A stretch of DNA of 64,000 bases, taken from contig JAZRTY010000006.1 in NCBI GenBank assembly GCA_045652245.1, forward strand, positions 41,581 through 105,580. Direction: 5' to 3'. Position numbers and translations under genes: made by a program. The notes below the pieces were generated by a model. It had not been told where the DNA came from. It saw only the letters and a program-made list of their open reading frames with translations, and made no database searches. The stretch is from SIG622 sp045652245. GTDB taxonomy: Bacteria > Bacillota > Clostridia > Oscillospirales > CAG-382. The first letter of the stretch is position 1; each line of letters begins with the position of its first letter. Of the stretch, positions 40,115 through 47,169 are shown one piece after another.

Positions 40115-40777
40115 TCAATCTGTGAGATTTGACACTATACTTTTAAAGCCTGAAAGTAATACTCCCTGCGCTGCTACGCCTGCCTGTGCAGTATCGCTTA
40201 TTGTAACTACATCTTTTCCTGATATATTTACAAAGTGACGAGTGAGCTTTTCGCTCTTTACCATTCCGAGCTGTTCTATTGCATAGCTCTCTATTTGTGA
40301 AAAATCGTCACGTTCCTCAATTGCCATAAGATATTTTGTCTGTTCCTCACGACACTTTGCTATTTGCGACTCTGTCCTTTTTATATCGTTGAAGGCATCG
40401 AGATATTCACAATAGCTGCCTGCCACAAAGAAAAGCAATACTCCAAAAAGGATTATCATTACTACCTTGTCAAAGCAGCTTTTTTCTTTTTTATGTATTC
40501 TTTCCGTTTTTACTGCATCAATAAAGGTCTGTTTTATTCCACAATGCTCAACATAACAATATGTGTTTGCACTTTTTGTATGTACCTCTTTATTGTTTAC
40601 TATTACTGTTTTACGCTCGGAAACCTTATATTTCGGTCTTACAGGGCTGTAAACAGTATCCACCTTTGAAACAGCTGTGCTTCTCTGTGCATTATTTACA
40701 GAACTGCTTTTGCTATTTTCGCCTGTATATCTTCTTTTCTTTGCGTTTATATAGTTTACACCGACACAGCTATCCAT
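40115..40777 (-). CDS. FtsL-like septum protein
   Basis: The 220-aa product has a long, basic, Ser/Val-rich cytoplasmic N-terminus (about 115 residues). A single TM (VVMIILFGVLLFFVAGSYCEYL) and a short coiled-coil ectodomain (FNDIKRTESQIAKCREEQTKYLMAIEERDDFSQIESYAIEQLGMV) follow. That ectodomain pattern and the position between rsmH and the PBP gene identify FtsL, which pairs with DivIC/FtsB and activates FtsW-PBP. Sequence conservation of FtsL is low, so the call rests mainly on topology and gene order. The N-terminal region is longer than in most FtsL. Confidence 0.8.
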   Translation of the reverse strand: MDSCVGVNYINAKKRRYTGENSKSSSVNNAQRSTAVSKVDTVYSPVRPKYKVSERKTVIVNNKEVHTKSANTYCYVEHCGIKQTFIDAVKTERIHKKEKSCFDKVVMIILFGVLLFFVAGSYCEYLDAFNDIKRTESQIAKCREEQTKYLMAIEERDDFSQIESYAIEQLGMVKSEKLTRHFVNISGKDVVTISDTAQAGVAAQGVLLSGFKSIVSNLTD

Positions 40778-40792
40778 TTTTATTCCTCCGTT

Positions 40793-41752
40793 TTATATTT
40801 TTTCAAGCACCCGCAGCTTTGCACTTCTTGAACGTGGATTTTCAAGCAGCTCCTGCTCCGAGGGCAAAATCGGCTTCTTTGTAACAATTTTTGCTTCCGG
40901 TTTTTTACCGCACACACAAACAGGAAAGCTTGCCGGGCAAGTACACCCTTCGGTATGTGATAAAAAAGTATGCTTAATTATTCTGTCCTCAAGTGAATGG
41001 AAGCTTATAAAGGACATTCTTCCACCACTTTCAAGATATGGAAAAAGTCCGTTTATTACCTTGTCTATTACATCAAGCTCACCATTTACTTCAATTCTGA
41101 TTGCCTGGAAGGTCCTCTTTGCAGGATGCGGACCATCCTTTCTGAATTTTGCGGGGATTGCATCCTTTATCAATTCTACCAGCTCGGTTGTCGTTTCGAG
41201 TGGCTTTTTCTCACGTCTTTCCACAATAAAGGATGCTATTCTGTGGGCAAATTTTTCTTCCCCGTATTCGGATATCAGTCTTTTCAGCTCATATTCAGTG
41301 TAGTTGTTAACTACATCATATGCAGATAGTCCCTCCCCCCTTGACATTCTCATATCAAGCGGTGCTTCCTGCATATAACTGAAGCCACGACTGCTCTCGT
41401 CAAGCTGCCTTGAGCTTACTCCAAGGTCTGCCGTAACTCCGTTTATTTTTTCAATTCCAAGTTCATCAAGAATCCCGGGGGCTTCTGCAAAATTCCCCTT
41501 ACGGATAATACTGCGCTCCCCGAAACGTGCAAGTCTTTCCTTCCCTGCCCGTATCGCCTCGTCGTCACGGTCAATGCTAATTAACCTTCCGTTCCCGCCG
41601 AGTGCTTCAAGCCGGGAGAGAATTTCCTCCGAATGCCCTCCACCTCCGAGGGTACAGTCTACATATATTCCGTCTTTTACTATTGCAAGTCCATCAACGG
41701 TTTCCTTTAGCATTACCGAGTAATGTTTAAAATTTATACCTTCGTTTTCCAT
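40793..41752 (-). CDS. rsmH: 16S rRNA m4C1402 methyltransferase RsmH (MraW)
   Basis: Methylates N4 of C1402 in 16S rRNA. Starts MENEGINFKHYSVMLKETVDGL, then SAM-binding motif VDCTLGGGGHSEEIL (about 32-46). GVTADLGVSSRQLDESSRGFSY and GPHPAKRTFQAIRIEVNGEL follow, with SFHSLEDRIIK and the Cys-containing insert GCTCPASFPVCVCGK near the C-terminus. ATG 41752 is 5 nt after CGGAGG; an upstream GTG/TTG extension is unlikely. Second gene of the dcw cluster, 21 bp after mraZ. Confidence 0.97.
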   Translation of the reverse strand: MENEGINFKHYSVMLKETVDGLAIVKDGIYVDCTLGGGGHSEEILSRLEALGGNGRLISIDRDDEAIRAGKERLARFGERSIIRKGNFAEAPGILDELGIEKINGVTADLGVSSRQLDESSRGFSYMQEAPLDMRMSRGEGLSAYDVVNNYTEYELKRLISEYGEEKFAHRIASFIVERREKKPLETTTELVELIKDAIPAKFRKDGPHPAKRTFQAIRIEVNGELDVIDKVINGLFPYLESGGRMSFISFHSLEDRIIKHTFLSHTEGCTCPASFPVCVCGKKPEAKIVTKKPILPSEQELLENPRSRSAKLRVLEKI

Positions 41753-41773
41753 TCCTGCCTCCGGCAACACTTT

Positions 41774-42193
41774 TTAATATCCGTTTTCTGCAAGCTCCTT
41801 GTCTATCTTATCGGAGGATTCTTCCTCCACAGATTTTGCTGCATTTTCTTCGTTCCACATTTCAACCGTATCGAACATTCCGACAAACAAAACCTCTTTT
41901 TCAAGCTCTGCGTACTCACGAAGCTCTATCGGAAGTATTATTCTTCCCTGTACGTCTATTTCAACGCTTGCTGCCGACATGCTTAAAAATCTCAAATGCT
42001 TTTTCGCTCTGATTTCACCGTCACGGCGTAATGTTTCGATAAAATCAAGATACTTTTCTTCTGTATATATGGTAAGGCACTTTTCTGCGCCTTTTACGAT
42101 TATTACCTTTTCTCCAAGCTCTCCTCTGAATTTTGCAGGCAAGAAAACCCTGCCCTTTGTATCTACCGAATTTTTATAGCTTCCGACAAGCAT
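41774..42193 (-). CDS. mraZ: Transcriptional regulator MraZ
   Basis: A 139-aa protein with two AbrB/SpoVT-like beta-barrel half domains: MLVGSYKNSVDTKGRVFLPAKFR and SAASVEIDVQGRIILPIELREYAEL, each with the DxKGR/DxQGR motif. It forms a ring that binds direct repeats in its own promoter and controls the dcw operon. ATG 42193 is 7 nt after GGAGG. An acidic C-terminal tail (SVEEESSDKIDKEL) is present. Two matching boxes lie 50-70 bp upstream. Confidence 0.95.
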   Translation of the reverse strand: MLVGSYKNSVDTKGRVFLPAKFRGELGEKVIIVKGAEKCLTIYTEEKYLDFIETLRRDGEIRAKKHLRFLSMSAASVEIDVQGRIILPIELREYAELEKEVLFVGMFDTVEMWNEENAAKSVEEESSDKIDKELAENGY

Positions 42194-42243
42194 TTTCCCG
42201 CCTCCTTTTCTGCTTGATTTTGGGAGCAATTCAATATTTTCAT

Positions 42244-42260
42244 CCACTTTAAACCACTTT
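42244..42260 (-). promoter_or_regulatory. Two MraZ boxes (AAAGTGG, 10-bp period)
   Basis: On the minus strand AAAGTGG occurs at 42254-42260 and 42244-42250, exactly 10 bp apart, matching the AAAGTGG-type MraZ boxes described in Mollicutes. They lie downstream of the predicted start, in the early leader, where binding would block elongation or initiation. Degenerate third copies may lie further upstream. Confidence 0.65.
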
Positions 42261-42298
42261 TATGTGTTTTTGGTGTGTTTTTGCTCCTTTTTACTCCT

Positions 42299-42327
42299 AT
42301 TATACTATTTGTTTTTAATTTTTTCAA
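42299..42327 (-). promoter_or_regulatory. dcw (mraZ) promoter
   Basis: Leftward TTGAAA (42322-42327), 17-bp spacer, TATAAT (42299-42304). Predicted start near 42292, about 100 nt before the mraZ ATG. Confidence 0.75.
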
Positions 42328-42384
42328 GTATTTATTTGATTTTTTTCCTCGACCGACGCATTTTTTACACTATGTTAATAAATA

Positions 42385-42413
42385 GAACAGAAGTACGATA
42401 AATACTTCTGTTC
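42385..42413 (-). terminator. Hairpin after spoIIIAH
   Basis: GAACAGAAGTA (42385-42395) pairs perfectly with TACTTCTGTTC (42403-42413). The minus-strand tail (TATTTATT) is AT-rich but lacks a clean T-run. Probable end of the spoIIIA transcript. Confidence 0.6.
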
Positions 42414-42425
42414 AAAATAACCAAA

Positions 42426-43016
42426 TTATTCTGTTTTCTCAACGATTTTAATATTTTCAATCGGAAAACCCGATTCGTTCATTGCAATTTCTGTAATCTG
42501 TGCAATTTCATTTGTAAGCAAGCCACTTGTTTTCACAATTACATTAAGGTTATCCCCGTTTATTACTGCAAGGCAGTCCTCAAAGCCCTTTGCCATAACC
42601 ATCGACTGGATATTTGCTTCAAGTGTTATATTGTTTGCAATACTTATCATTTCGTTATACGCTTTTTCCTTGACATCCGGCATTGAATCAGCACTGTCCA
42701 CTACTACCTGAAGCATCTCCATTGCCTCGTCACGAGATTTTTCCCTGTTTGTCTGCATTGCTGAAAAATATGTATTATAGCTATTTTGCGACATAGATTC
42801 CTCTGCTGTTCCCTTGCTGTCAACAAAGGTCGCTTCGCCGAGTATTTTTGTTCTCTCGCTGTTTTCCGACGAGGTATAGAGATAGTCGCCAACAGGTAAT
42901 GCTGTTTTTCTTCCGATGCTGTAATCGGTATAAGCTGCAGCACAAATAAGCAGTACAAAGCAGGATACAATTACAGTTCTTGCACTAAATTTGATTTTTG
43001 GCATTTTCAGTTTCAT
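42426..43016 (-). CDS. spoIIIAH: Stage III sporulation protein AH
   Basis: A 196-aa bitopic protein: a basic N-terminus, one TM (VIVSCFVLLICAAAYTDYSIG), a variable linker, then the ring-building motif domain from about 105 (TNREKSRDEAMEMLQVVVDSADSMPDVKEKAYNEMISIANNI) with the SpoIIIAH/YscJ-type EscJ fold. In the mother cell membrane it binds SpoIIQ of the forespore to form the feeding-channel complex. The ATG at 43016 has GGA 9 nt upstream; an ATG at 43025 is too close to the Shine-Dalgarno. Last gene of the operon. Confidence 0.92.
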   Translation of the reverse strand: MKLKMPKIKFSARTVIVSCFVLLICAAAYTDYSIGRKTALPVGDYLYTSSENSERTKILGEATFVDSKGTAEESMSQNSYNTYFSAMQTNREKSRDEAMEMLQVVVDSADSMPDVKEKAYNEMISIANNITLEANIQSMVMAKGFEDCLAVINGDNLNVIVKTSGLLTNEIAQITEIAMNESGFPIENIKIVEKTE

Positions 43017-43066
43017 AAAAATCATTCCTTTCGATATGCTTTAATTATTTAATATGTAAAATCCGA

Positions 43067-43597
43067 TTATAAGCCACTTGTTACGCAAACCTTACTTTCG
43101 GATATTCCGAAAAGAGCGCTCATTGCATTTTTTATCTGCTTGCAAACCTCTATGTCGTCACCACCCCGGCACACGACAAGCACGCCCTTTACCTTCGGGC
43201 AGATTTCCTTCAACAGTATCGGTGCTTCTCCGTTTATCCTGTCTCCTACCAGGACAATTTCCTTTTCCGAGCTTTTGCTGCCAAGCACCTCACCCCCATC
43301 AATATCCTCAAGAAGCTTTGCGTTGTTTGCGTAAACACTCTCAAACGAGCTCTCAAACGTCAGCATTACCTCTGTGCTGCCTGCTCCTGCTATTTTACCG
43401 ATTATTTCTTCAAGCTCGTCCTGTGCTCTGTCGGCATAATTGCAAAGCTTTTTATAGTCATCTGTGTAATCAGCACTATTCTTTTCACTTTTTTCACCTT
43501 TTGATAACAGCAGCAGCGAAACAACTGCAAAAAGTGCTGCAATTAAAAGAATCGGTTTTGCATTTTCCCTGAGTTTTGCGTACTTTTCACTCATCAT
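43067..43597 (-). CDS. spoIIIAG: Stage III sporulation protein AG
   Basis: 176 aa. One TM near the N-terminus (PILLIAALFAVVSLLLLS), a linker (KGEKSEKNSADYTDDYKKL), then the ring domain (AQDELEEIIGKIAGAGSTEVMLTFESS and APILLKEICPKVKGVLVVCRGGDDIEVCKQIKNAMSALFGI). SpoIIIAG forms a 30-fold ring in the outer forespore membrane. The gene overlaps spoIIIAF; start ATG 43597 or the next ATG. Confidence 0.93.
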   Translation of the reverse strand: MMSEKYAKLRENAKPILLIAALFAVVSLLLLSKGEKSEKNSADYTDDYKKLCNYADRAQDELEEIIGKIAGAGSTEVMLTFESSFESVYANNAKLLEDIDGGEVLGSKSSEKEIVLVGDRINGEAPILLKEICPKVKGVLVVCRGGDDIEVCKQIKNAMSALFGISESKVCVTSGL

Positions 43598-44060
43598 ATA
43601 TTATCTCCACTTCCCATTTTAATGCTTCTGCTGCTATTTTTTTCAGCTCTTCGTTTTTGTCCTCGGCAATTTTTGGCATTTTTATTGTTGCTTCTTTTAT
43701 GTTTACGCTGTTTTCATTTTCCTTCTTTTCAATTTGTATGCTTACACTTCTCGGCTTTATTCCTGCTTTTTGAAAAATATATTCGGAAAGCCTTTCTTCA
43801 CATTCTCTTTCAAGAATATACAGAGAATTTTCTGAAAGCTCCTTTTCGTCTGTGTACTTTTCTTCGATTTCTATTCTGTCGTATATATCAGCAAAGCTTT
43901 CCTTTGGCGCTATCGGATATATGATAATAGAAAGCATACAGAGCTTGAGTGCGATTTTTATGTACCTGTCAAAGCTATGGTTATTTACCGTACAAGACAA
44001 AAAATATATCAGAAAATCCACAGCTGCTATGCAAACAATTGTAAATAAATATTCCTTCAT
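43587..44060 (-). CDS. spoIIIAF: Stage III sporulation protein AF
   Basis: 157 aa. Two N-terminal TM segments (YLFTIVCIAAVDFLIYFLSC and YIKIALKLCMLSIIIYPIAP), then a charged soluble C-terminal domain of about 100 residues. The best start is ATG 44060 after GAGGAAATTAAA; the frame from 44084 would overlap spoIIIAE. Position and topology match SpoIIIAF, one of the poorly conserved parts of the SpoIIIA complex. Confidence 0.88.
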   Translation of the reverse strand: MKEYLFTIVCIAAVDFLIYFLSCTVNNHSFDRYIKIALKLCMLSIIIYPIAPKESFADIYDRIEIEEKYTDEKELSENSLYILERECEERLSEYIFQKAGIKPRSVSIQIEKKENENSVNIKEATIKMPKIAEDKNEELKKIAAEALKWEVEIIYDE

Positions 44061-44070
44061 TTTAATTTCC

Positions 44071-45135
44071 TCACACCTGTACATTTACCTTTGCAAATAT
44101 TCCGAGAATCAGAATAAATACAAGTGACATTCCAATGCAAGCTCCGAGCAACAGATTAAGCACAGAAACAATTTCATTGTAAAAGGAGGCTATTCGGGTA
44201 CTGCCGATAAGCTTTGAAAGTCCACCACAAAACCCAAACAGTATTTTACATATTATGATACTTAAGATGGGGGCTGTTATTATTGCAACAATTCCGAAAA
44301 TTCCCGAAACACCGGTTACACCCCTTACAAGCTTCAGGCTTTCGCCGACTGTTCTTGCACTTTCCGAAACGACATTTCCGATAACCGGAATAAGGCTTGA
44401 TGCCGCGTATCTGATTGCTCTGCTTGCAAGTCCGTCTCGGCTGACACTTATCACCGATTGAAAATAAATAACTGCCGACATTATGCACAGCGACATTCCA
44501 AACAGCCAACTTACCGTGCTTTTGGCAAATTTTGAAAAAAGTGAAAAATCAAAGTTTTTTGATAGCAGTGTTACAAGAGCAAAAATAACAACACACTTGA
44601 TTGTCGGAATAAGGATACCCGCAAACGCAGTTGAACAAAAATTCAACATAAAAATTGTACTTGAATAGGACATCGAAGCACTAACGGGTCCTACCGACGA
44701 GGAATAAAGAGTTGTCATAACCGGGAGCATCGAAAGGATAAAGGAATTCAGGCTTTTCATAACATCGGAAATATTATCAAAAATATTCGTCAACATAGAA
44801 AATGCCACGGCTCCAACACAAATTTCACAAGCATAGGAATATATTTCTTCGCCACAAACGGCACACACAGCTCCAAGTATAAAGGTTATAAAAATAAGCA
44901 CAAAAAAGCTTTTACGGTAAGATAAAAATACTTCTTTGAATTTTGATATAAAATCCTCAAGCACATTTTTCGGCGAGTAATTTTCAAGCAATTCAGTTGC
45001 TTTGTCCTCAACATTCTCAAGCTCGTTTATCTTTTCAGTTTCCGGCTCTGTCGCACAAGCAACACACGATAAAGTCAGAGCAAGTACAGCTGCTAAAACA
45101 GTTATTATAAATATTCTGAAATCTTTATTTTTCAT
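44071..45135 (-). CDS. spoIIIAE: Stage III sporulation protein AE
   Basis: 354 aa. An N-terminal signal sequence (FRIFIITVLAAVLALTLSCVACA) is followed by a hydrophilic segment and about seven TM helices (FVLIFITFILGAVCAVCGEEIYS and others). Family motifs such as SSVGPVSASMSYSSTIFMLNFCSTAFAGILIPTIKC and SSLIPVIGNVVSESARTVGESLKLVRG are visible. It is the main polytopic channel protein of the SpoIIIA complex, expressed in the mother cell under sigma-E. Confidence 0.95.
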   Translation of the reverse strand: MKNKDFRIFIITVLAAVLALTLSCVACATEPETEKINELENVEDKATELLENYSPKNVLEDFISKFKEVFLSYRKSFFVLIFITFILGAVCAVCGEEIYSYACEICVGAVAFSMLTNIFDNISDVMKSLNSFILSMLPVMTTLYSSSVGPVSASMSYSSTIFMLNFCSTAFAGILIPTIKCVVIFALVTLLSKNFDFSLFSKFAKSTVSWLFGMSLCIMSAVIYFQSVISVSRDGLASRAIRYAASSLIPVIGNVVSESARTVGESLKLVRGVTGVSGIFGIVAIITAPILSIIICKILFGFCGGLSKLIGSTRIASFYNEIVSVLNLLLGACIGMSLVFILILGIFAKVNVQV

Positions 45136-45153
45136 TTTCCCTCAAGCGTTATT

Positions 45154-45537
45154 TCACAGCAAGAAGTTTCTTGCGCTTTCAACTATATTTCTGACTACCG
45201 GTAATATTATTATGACAATTGTACTTTTACCTACAAGTTCAACTTTTTGTGCGATTGATTTTTCGCCGATGTCGGTACAAAAGTCTGCTGTTATTTTTGT
45301 AAATACTCCTATTGCCGTTATGCGAAGAATAAGTGAAATATAGTTCCCAACCGATTTTGTTTCACTTATTTGTGTAATGTACTCGATTATCGGAACAAAA
45401 TTCGACAGTGCAAAATATGTAAGGATAAGTACAGTAATTATCGAAACATATACAGAATAGCTTTTATTTATCTCCCGAAGGAGCATTGCCACTATTGTTC
45501 CACCAAGGGCTATCCCCATAAGCTGAAAATAGCTCAT
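45154..45537 (-). CDS. spoIIIAD: Stage III sporulation protein AD
   Basis: 127 aa, mostly hydrophobic, with about four TM segments. The N-terminus MSYFQLMGIALGGTIVAMLLREINKSYSVYVSIITVLILTYFAL and C-terminus ITADFCTDIGEKSIAQKVELVGKSTIVIIILPVVRNIVESARNFL are typical of SpoIIIAD. Its ATG overlaps the spoIIIAC stop by 4 bp, so it is coupled. Confidence 0.93.
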   Translation of the reverse strand: MSYFQLMGIALGGTIVAMLLREINKSYSVYVSIITVLILTYFALSNFVPIIEYITQISETKSVGNYISLILRITAIGVFTKITADFCTDIGEKSIAQKVELVGKSTIVIIILPVVRNIVESARNFLL

Positions 45538-45728
45538 ATTCCGAAAACATTTCTTACTGTCGAAAAAAGTACTTCCATTTCCCCGACAAGTACTAAAAGT
45601 ATTACAATTATTCCTGCAACCGACACAAACGTTGAAAGATCATCCTTGCCTGCTTTTGAAAGCACCTGATTTATACACGCAACAAGTACTCCTATTCCAC
45701 CTATTTTCAATATCAAGCTTATATTCAT
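45534..45728 (-). CDS. spoIIIAC: Stage III sporulation protein AC
   Basis: A 64-aa small membrane protein with two TM helices (ISLILKIGGIGVLVACINQVLSKAGKDD and LSTFVSVAGIIVILLVLVGEMEVLFSTV) and the conserved KAGKDD loop of SpoIIIAC. ATG 45728 follows GGAG by 6 nt; an ATG four codons earlier is possible. Confidence 0.92.
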   Translation of the reverse strand: MNISLILKIGGIGVLVACINQVLSKAGKDDLSTFVSVAGIIVILLVLVGEMEVLFSTVRNVFGI

Positions 45729-45747
45729 ATTAGTCTCCATTTTTTCA

Positions 45748-46215
45748 CTACATAATAATTATGCAAATTGTTATTCCGAAAATTATTCCCAGCTTCTTAT
45801 ACATTTCATTCTTTTTATAGCTGTATTGAATGGAATCTTCACAAAAGTGCTTTGTCCTTTCAAGAATTTCAAAGCAAGCTTTTATCTCGGCATTAAAGCT
45901 ATCACTTTTTCCGAAGCTCACGAAAAAAGCAGTTACAGCCTCCACCGTACCATTATCGTTTTTGTAATTTTTTCCTTTAAGAAAACTTACAAGTTCATCC
46001 TTGTTTTTTGCACAAATTATCTTATTTTTCTTATTTTTTGAATATTCCGAAAATATCGTCTGTGTGTTCTTGTGTTCTGACACTCCCTTGTAAAAAAACT
46101 CAAGGAAAGAAAGCAGTTCTGTGAAAAACTCTGCCCTTTCTTTTTCCTTATCTGCGTAGTGTTTTCCTGTAAGGTAACAAATAAAAATGACTAAAAAATA
46201 TATTGCAATTTCCAT
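45748..46215 (-). CDS. spoIIIAB: Stage III sporulation protein AB
   Basis: 155 aa. An N-terminal TM (IAIYFLVIFICYLTGKHYADKEKERAEFFTELLSFLEFF) leads into a helical GSP-F-like domain, and a C-terminal TM follows (LGIIFGITICIIIM). It resembles the inner-membrane platform protein GspF of type II secretion. It starts one base after the spoIIIAA stop. Confidence 0.9.
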   Translation of the reverse strand: MEIAIYFLVIFICYLTGKHYADKEKERAEFFTELLSFLEFFYKGVSEHKNTQTIFSEYSKNKKNKIICAKNKDELVSFLKGKNYKNDNGTVEAVTAFFVSFGKSDSFNAEIKACFEILERTKHFCEDSIQYSYKKNEMYKKLGIIFGITICIIIM

Positions 46216-47169
46216 TTAACACCTGTAAATATTTTCTATATCGTCCTTTATAAATATTGTTTTTCCGATTACATTTTCATTTTCCCGATTAAGAATGTAC
46301 GCTGTTTTAAATATACCATCCCGGAACAGATTTCTGAAATGCTTTTTACGCATTACATCCTCAAGACTTCTGCCATGTACCGACGCAGCTATATAACAGC
46401 CACAGTTTGACGCGTGCTTCAAAAGCTTTGTTTCCTGTTCATTCCCTATTTCGTCACAGACAATAATTTCCGGCGACATACTTCTTGTTGCCATTTCAAT
46501 TCCCTGCACCTTTTCGACTCCCGAAATCACGTCACACACGCAAGACTCAAAGTACGTCTTATTATAAAGCTCCTCCCTCTCATCGACAAGACATACACGT
46601 TTTGCAGCTCTTTTTCCATCTTGAAGCCTTGACATATTCATTGCAAGCGACCGAAGAAAAGTTGTTTTACCAAGACCGGGAGGTGAAATCACAAGTACAC
46701 CAAGTGTATTTTCAATCCCCTCTTTAAAAACAAACTCAGAAAACTCCCGGGCTGTATCAAGGAAAAATCTCGGAATCCTGATATTTAGTGATGTTATTCT
46801 CAGAAAACCCTTATATTCCTTACCTTCATAAAAACCGTCACCCGAGACTCCTACTCTCGTTCCGTAAAAAGGTATATATCCACACTTGATTTGTTCGGTA
46901 AAGTTATAAAGACTCCCCCCACAAAGAGACAGAACTATCTCCTCTATTTCCCGGGATGTCGATTTTATAATTTCACCGTAATTATCAGTCATTATTACTG
47001 TTTTTTCAGAAAGTGTAAAGCTGCAAGGCCTATTTTCTCTTATTCTTATTTCCGTGACCTTTTGTCTTTCTTCGTTTTTCAGATTATCATATGCTCTACG
47101 ATACCTACCCGGCAAAACAGAGAATATTTTACACAGTACAGAAGAATTTACGCTTTGTACCTTTACCAT
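46216..47169 (-). CDS. spoIIIAA: Stage III sporulation protein AA (ATPase)
   Basis: A 317-aa secretion-type ATPase. After an N-terminal domain come Walker A LVISPPGLGKTTFLRSLA (about 163-180), Walker B-like VCLVDEREELY, the Asp-box motif SPEIIVCDEIGNEQETK and CGCYIAASVHGRSLEDV. It powers the SpoIIIA-SpoIIQ channel. Its start overlaps the end of the upstream SpoIID-like gene by 7 bp, so translation is coupled to it. Confidence 0.95.
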   Translation of the reverse strand: MVKVQSVNSSVLCKIFSVLPGRYRRAYDNLKNEERQKVTEIRIRENRPCSFTLSEKTVIMTDNYGEIIKSTSREIEEIVLSLCGGSLYNFTEQIKCGYIPFYGTRVGVSGDGFYEGKEYKGFLRITSLNIRIPRFFLDTAREFSEFVFKEGIENTLGVLVISPPGLGKTTFLRSLAMNMSRLQDGKRAAKRVCLVDEREELYNKTYFESCVCDVISGVEKVQGIEMATRSMSPEIIVCDEIGNEQETKLLKHASNCGCYIAASVHGRSLEDVMRKKHFRNLFRDGIFKTAYILNRENENVIGKTIFIKDDIENIYRC

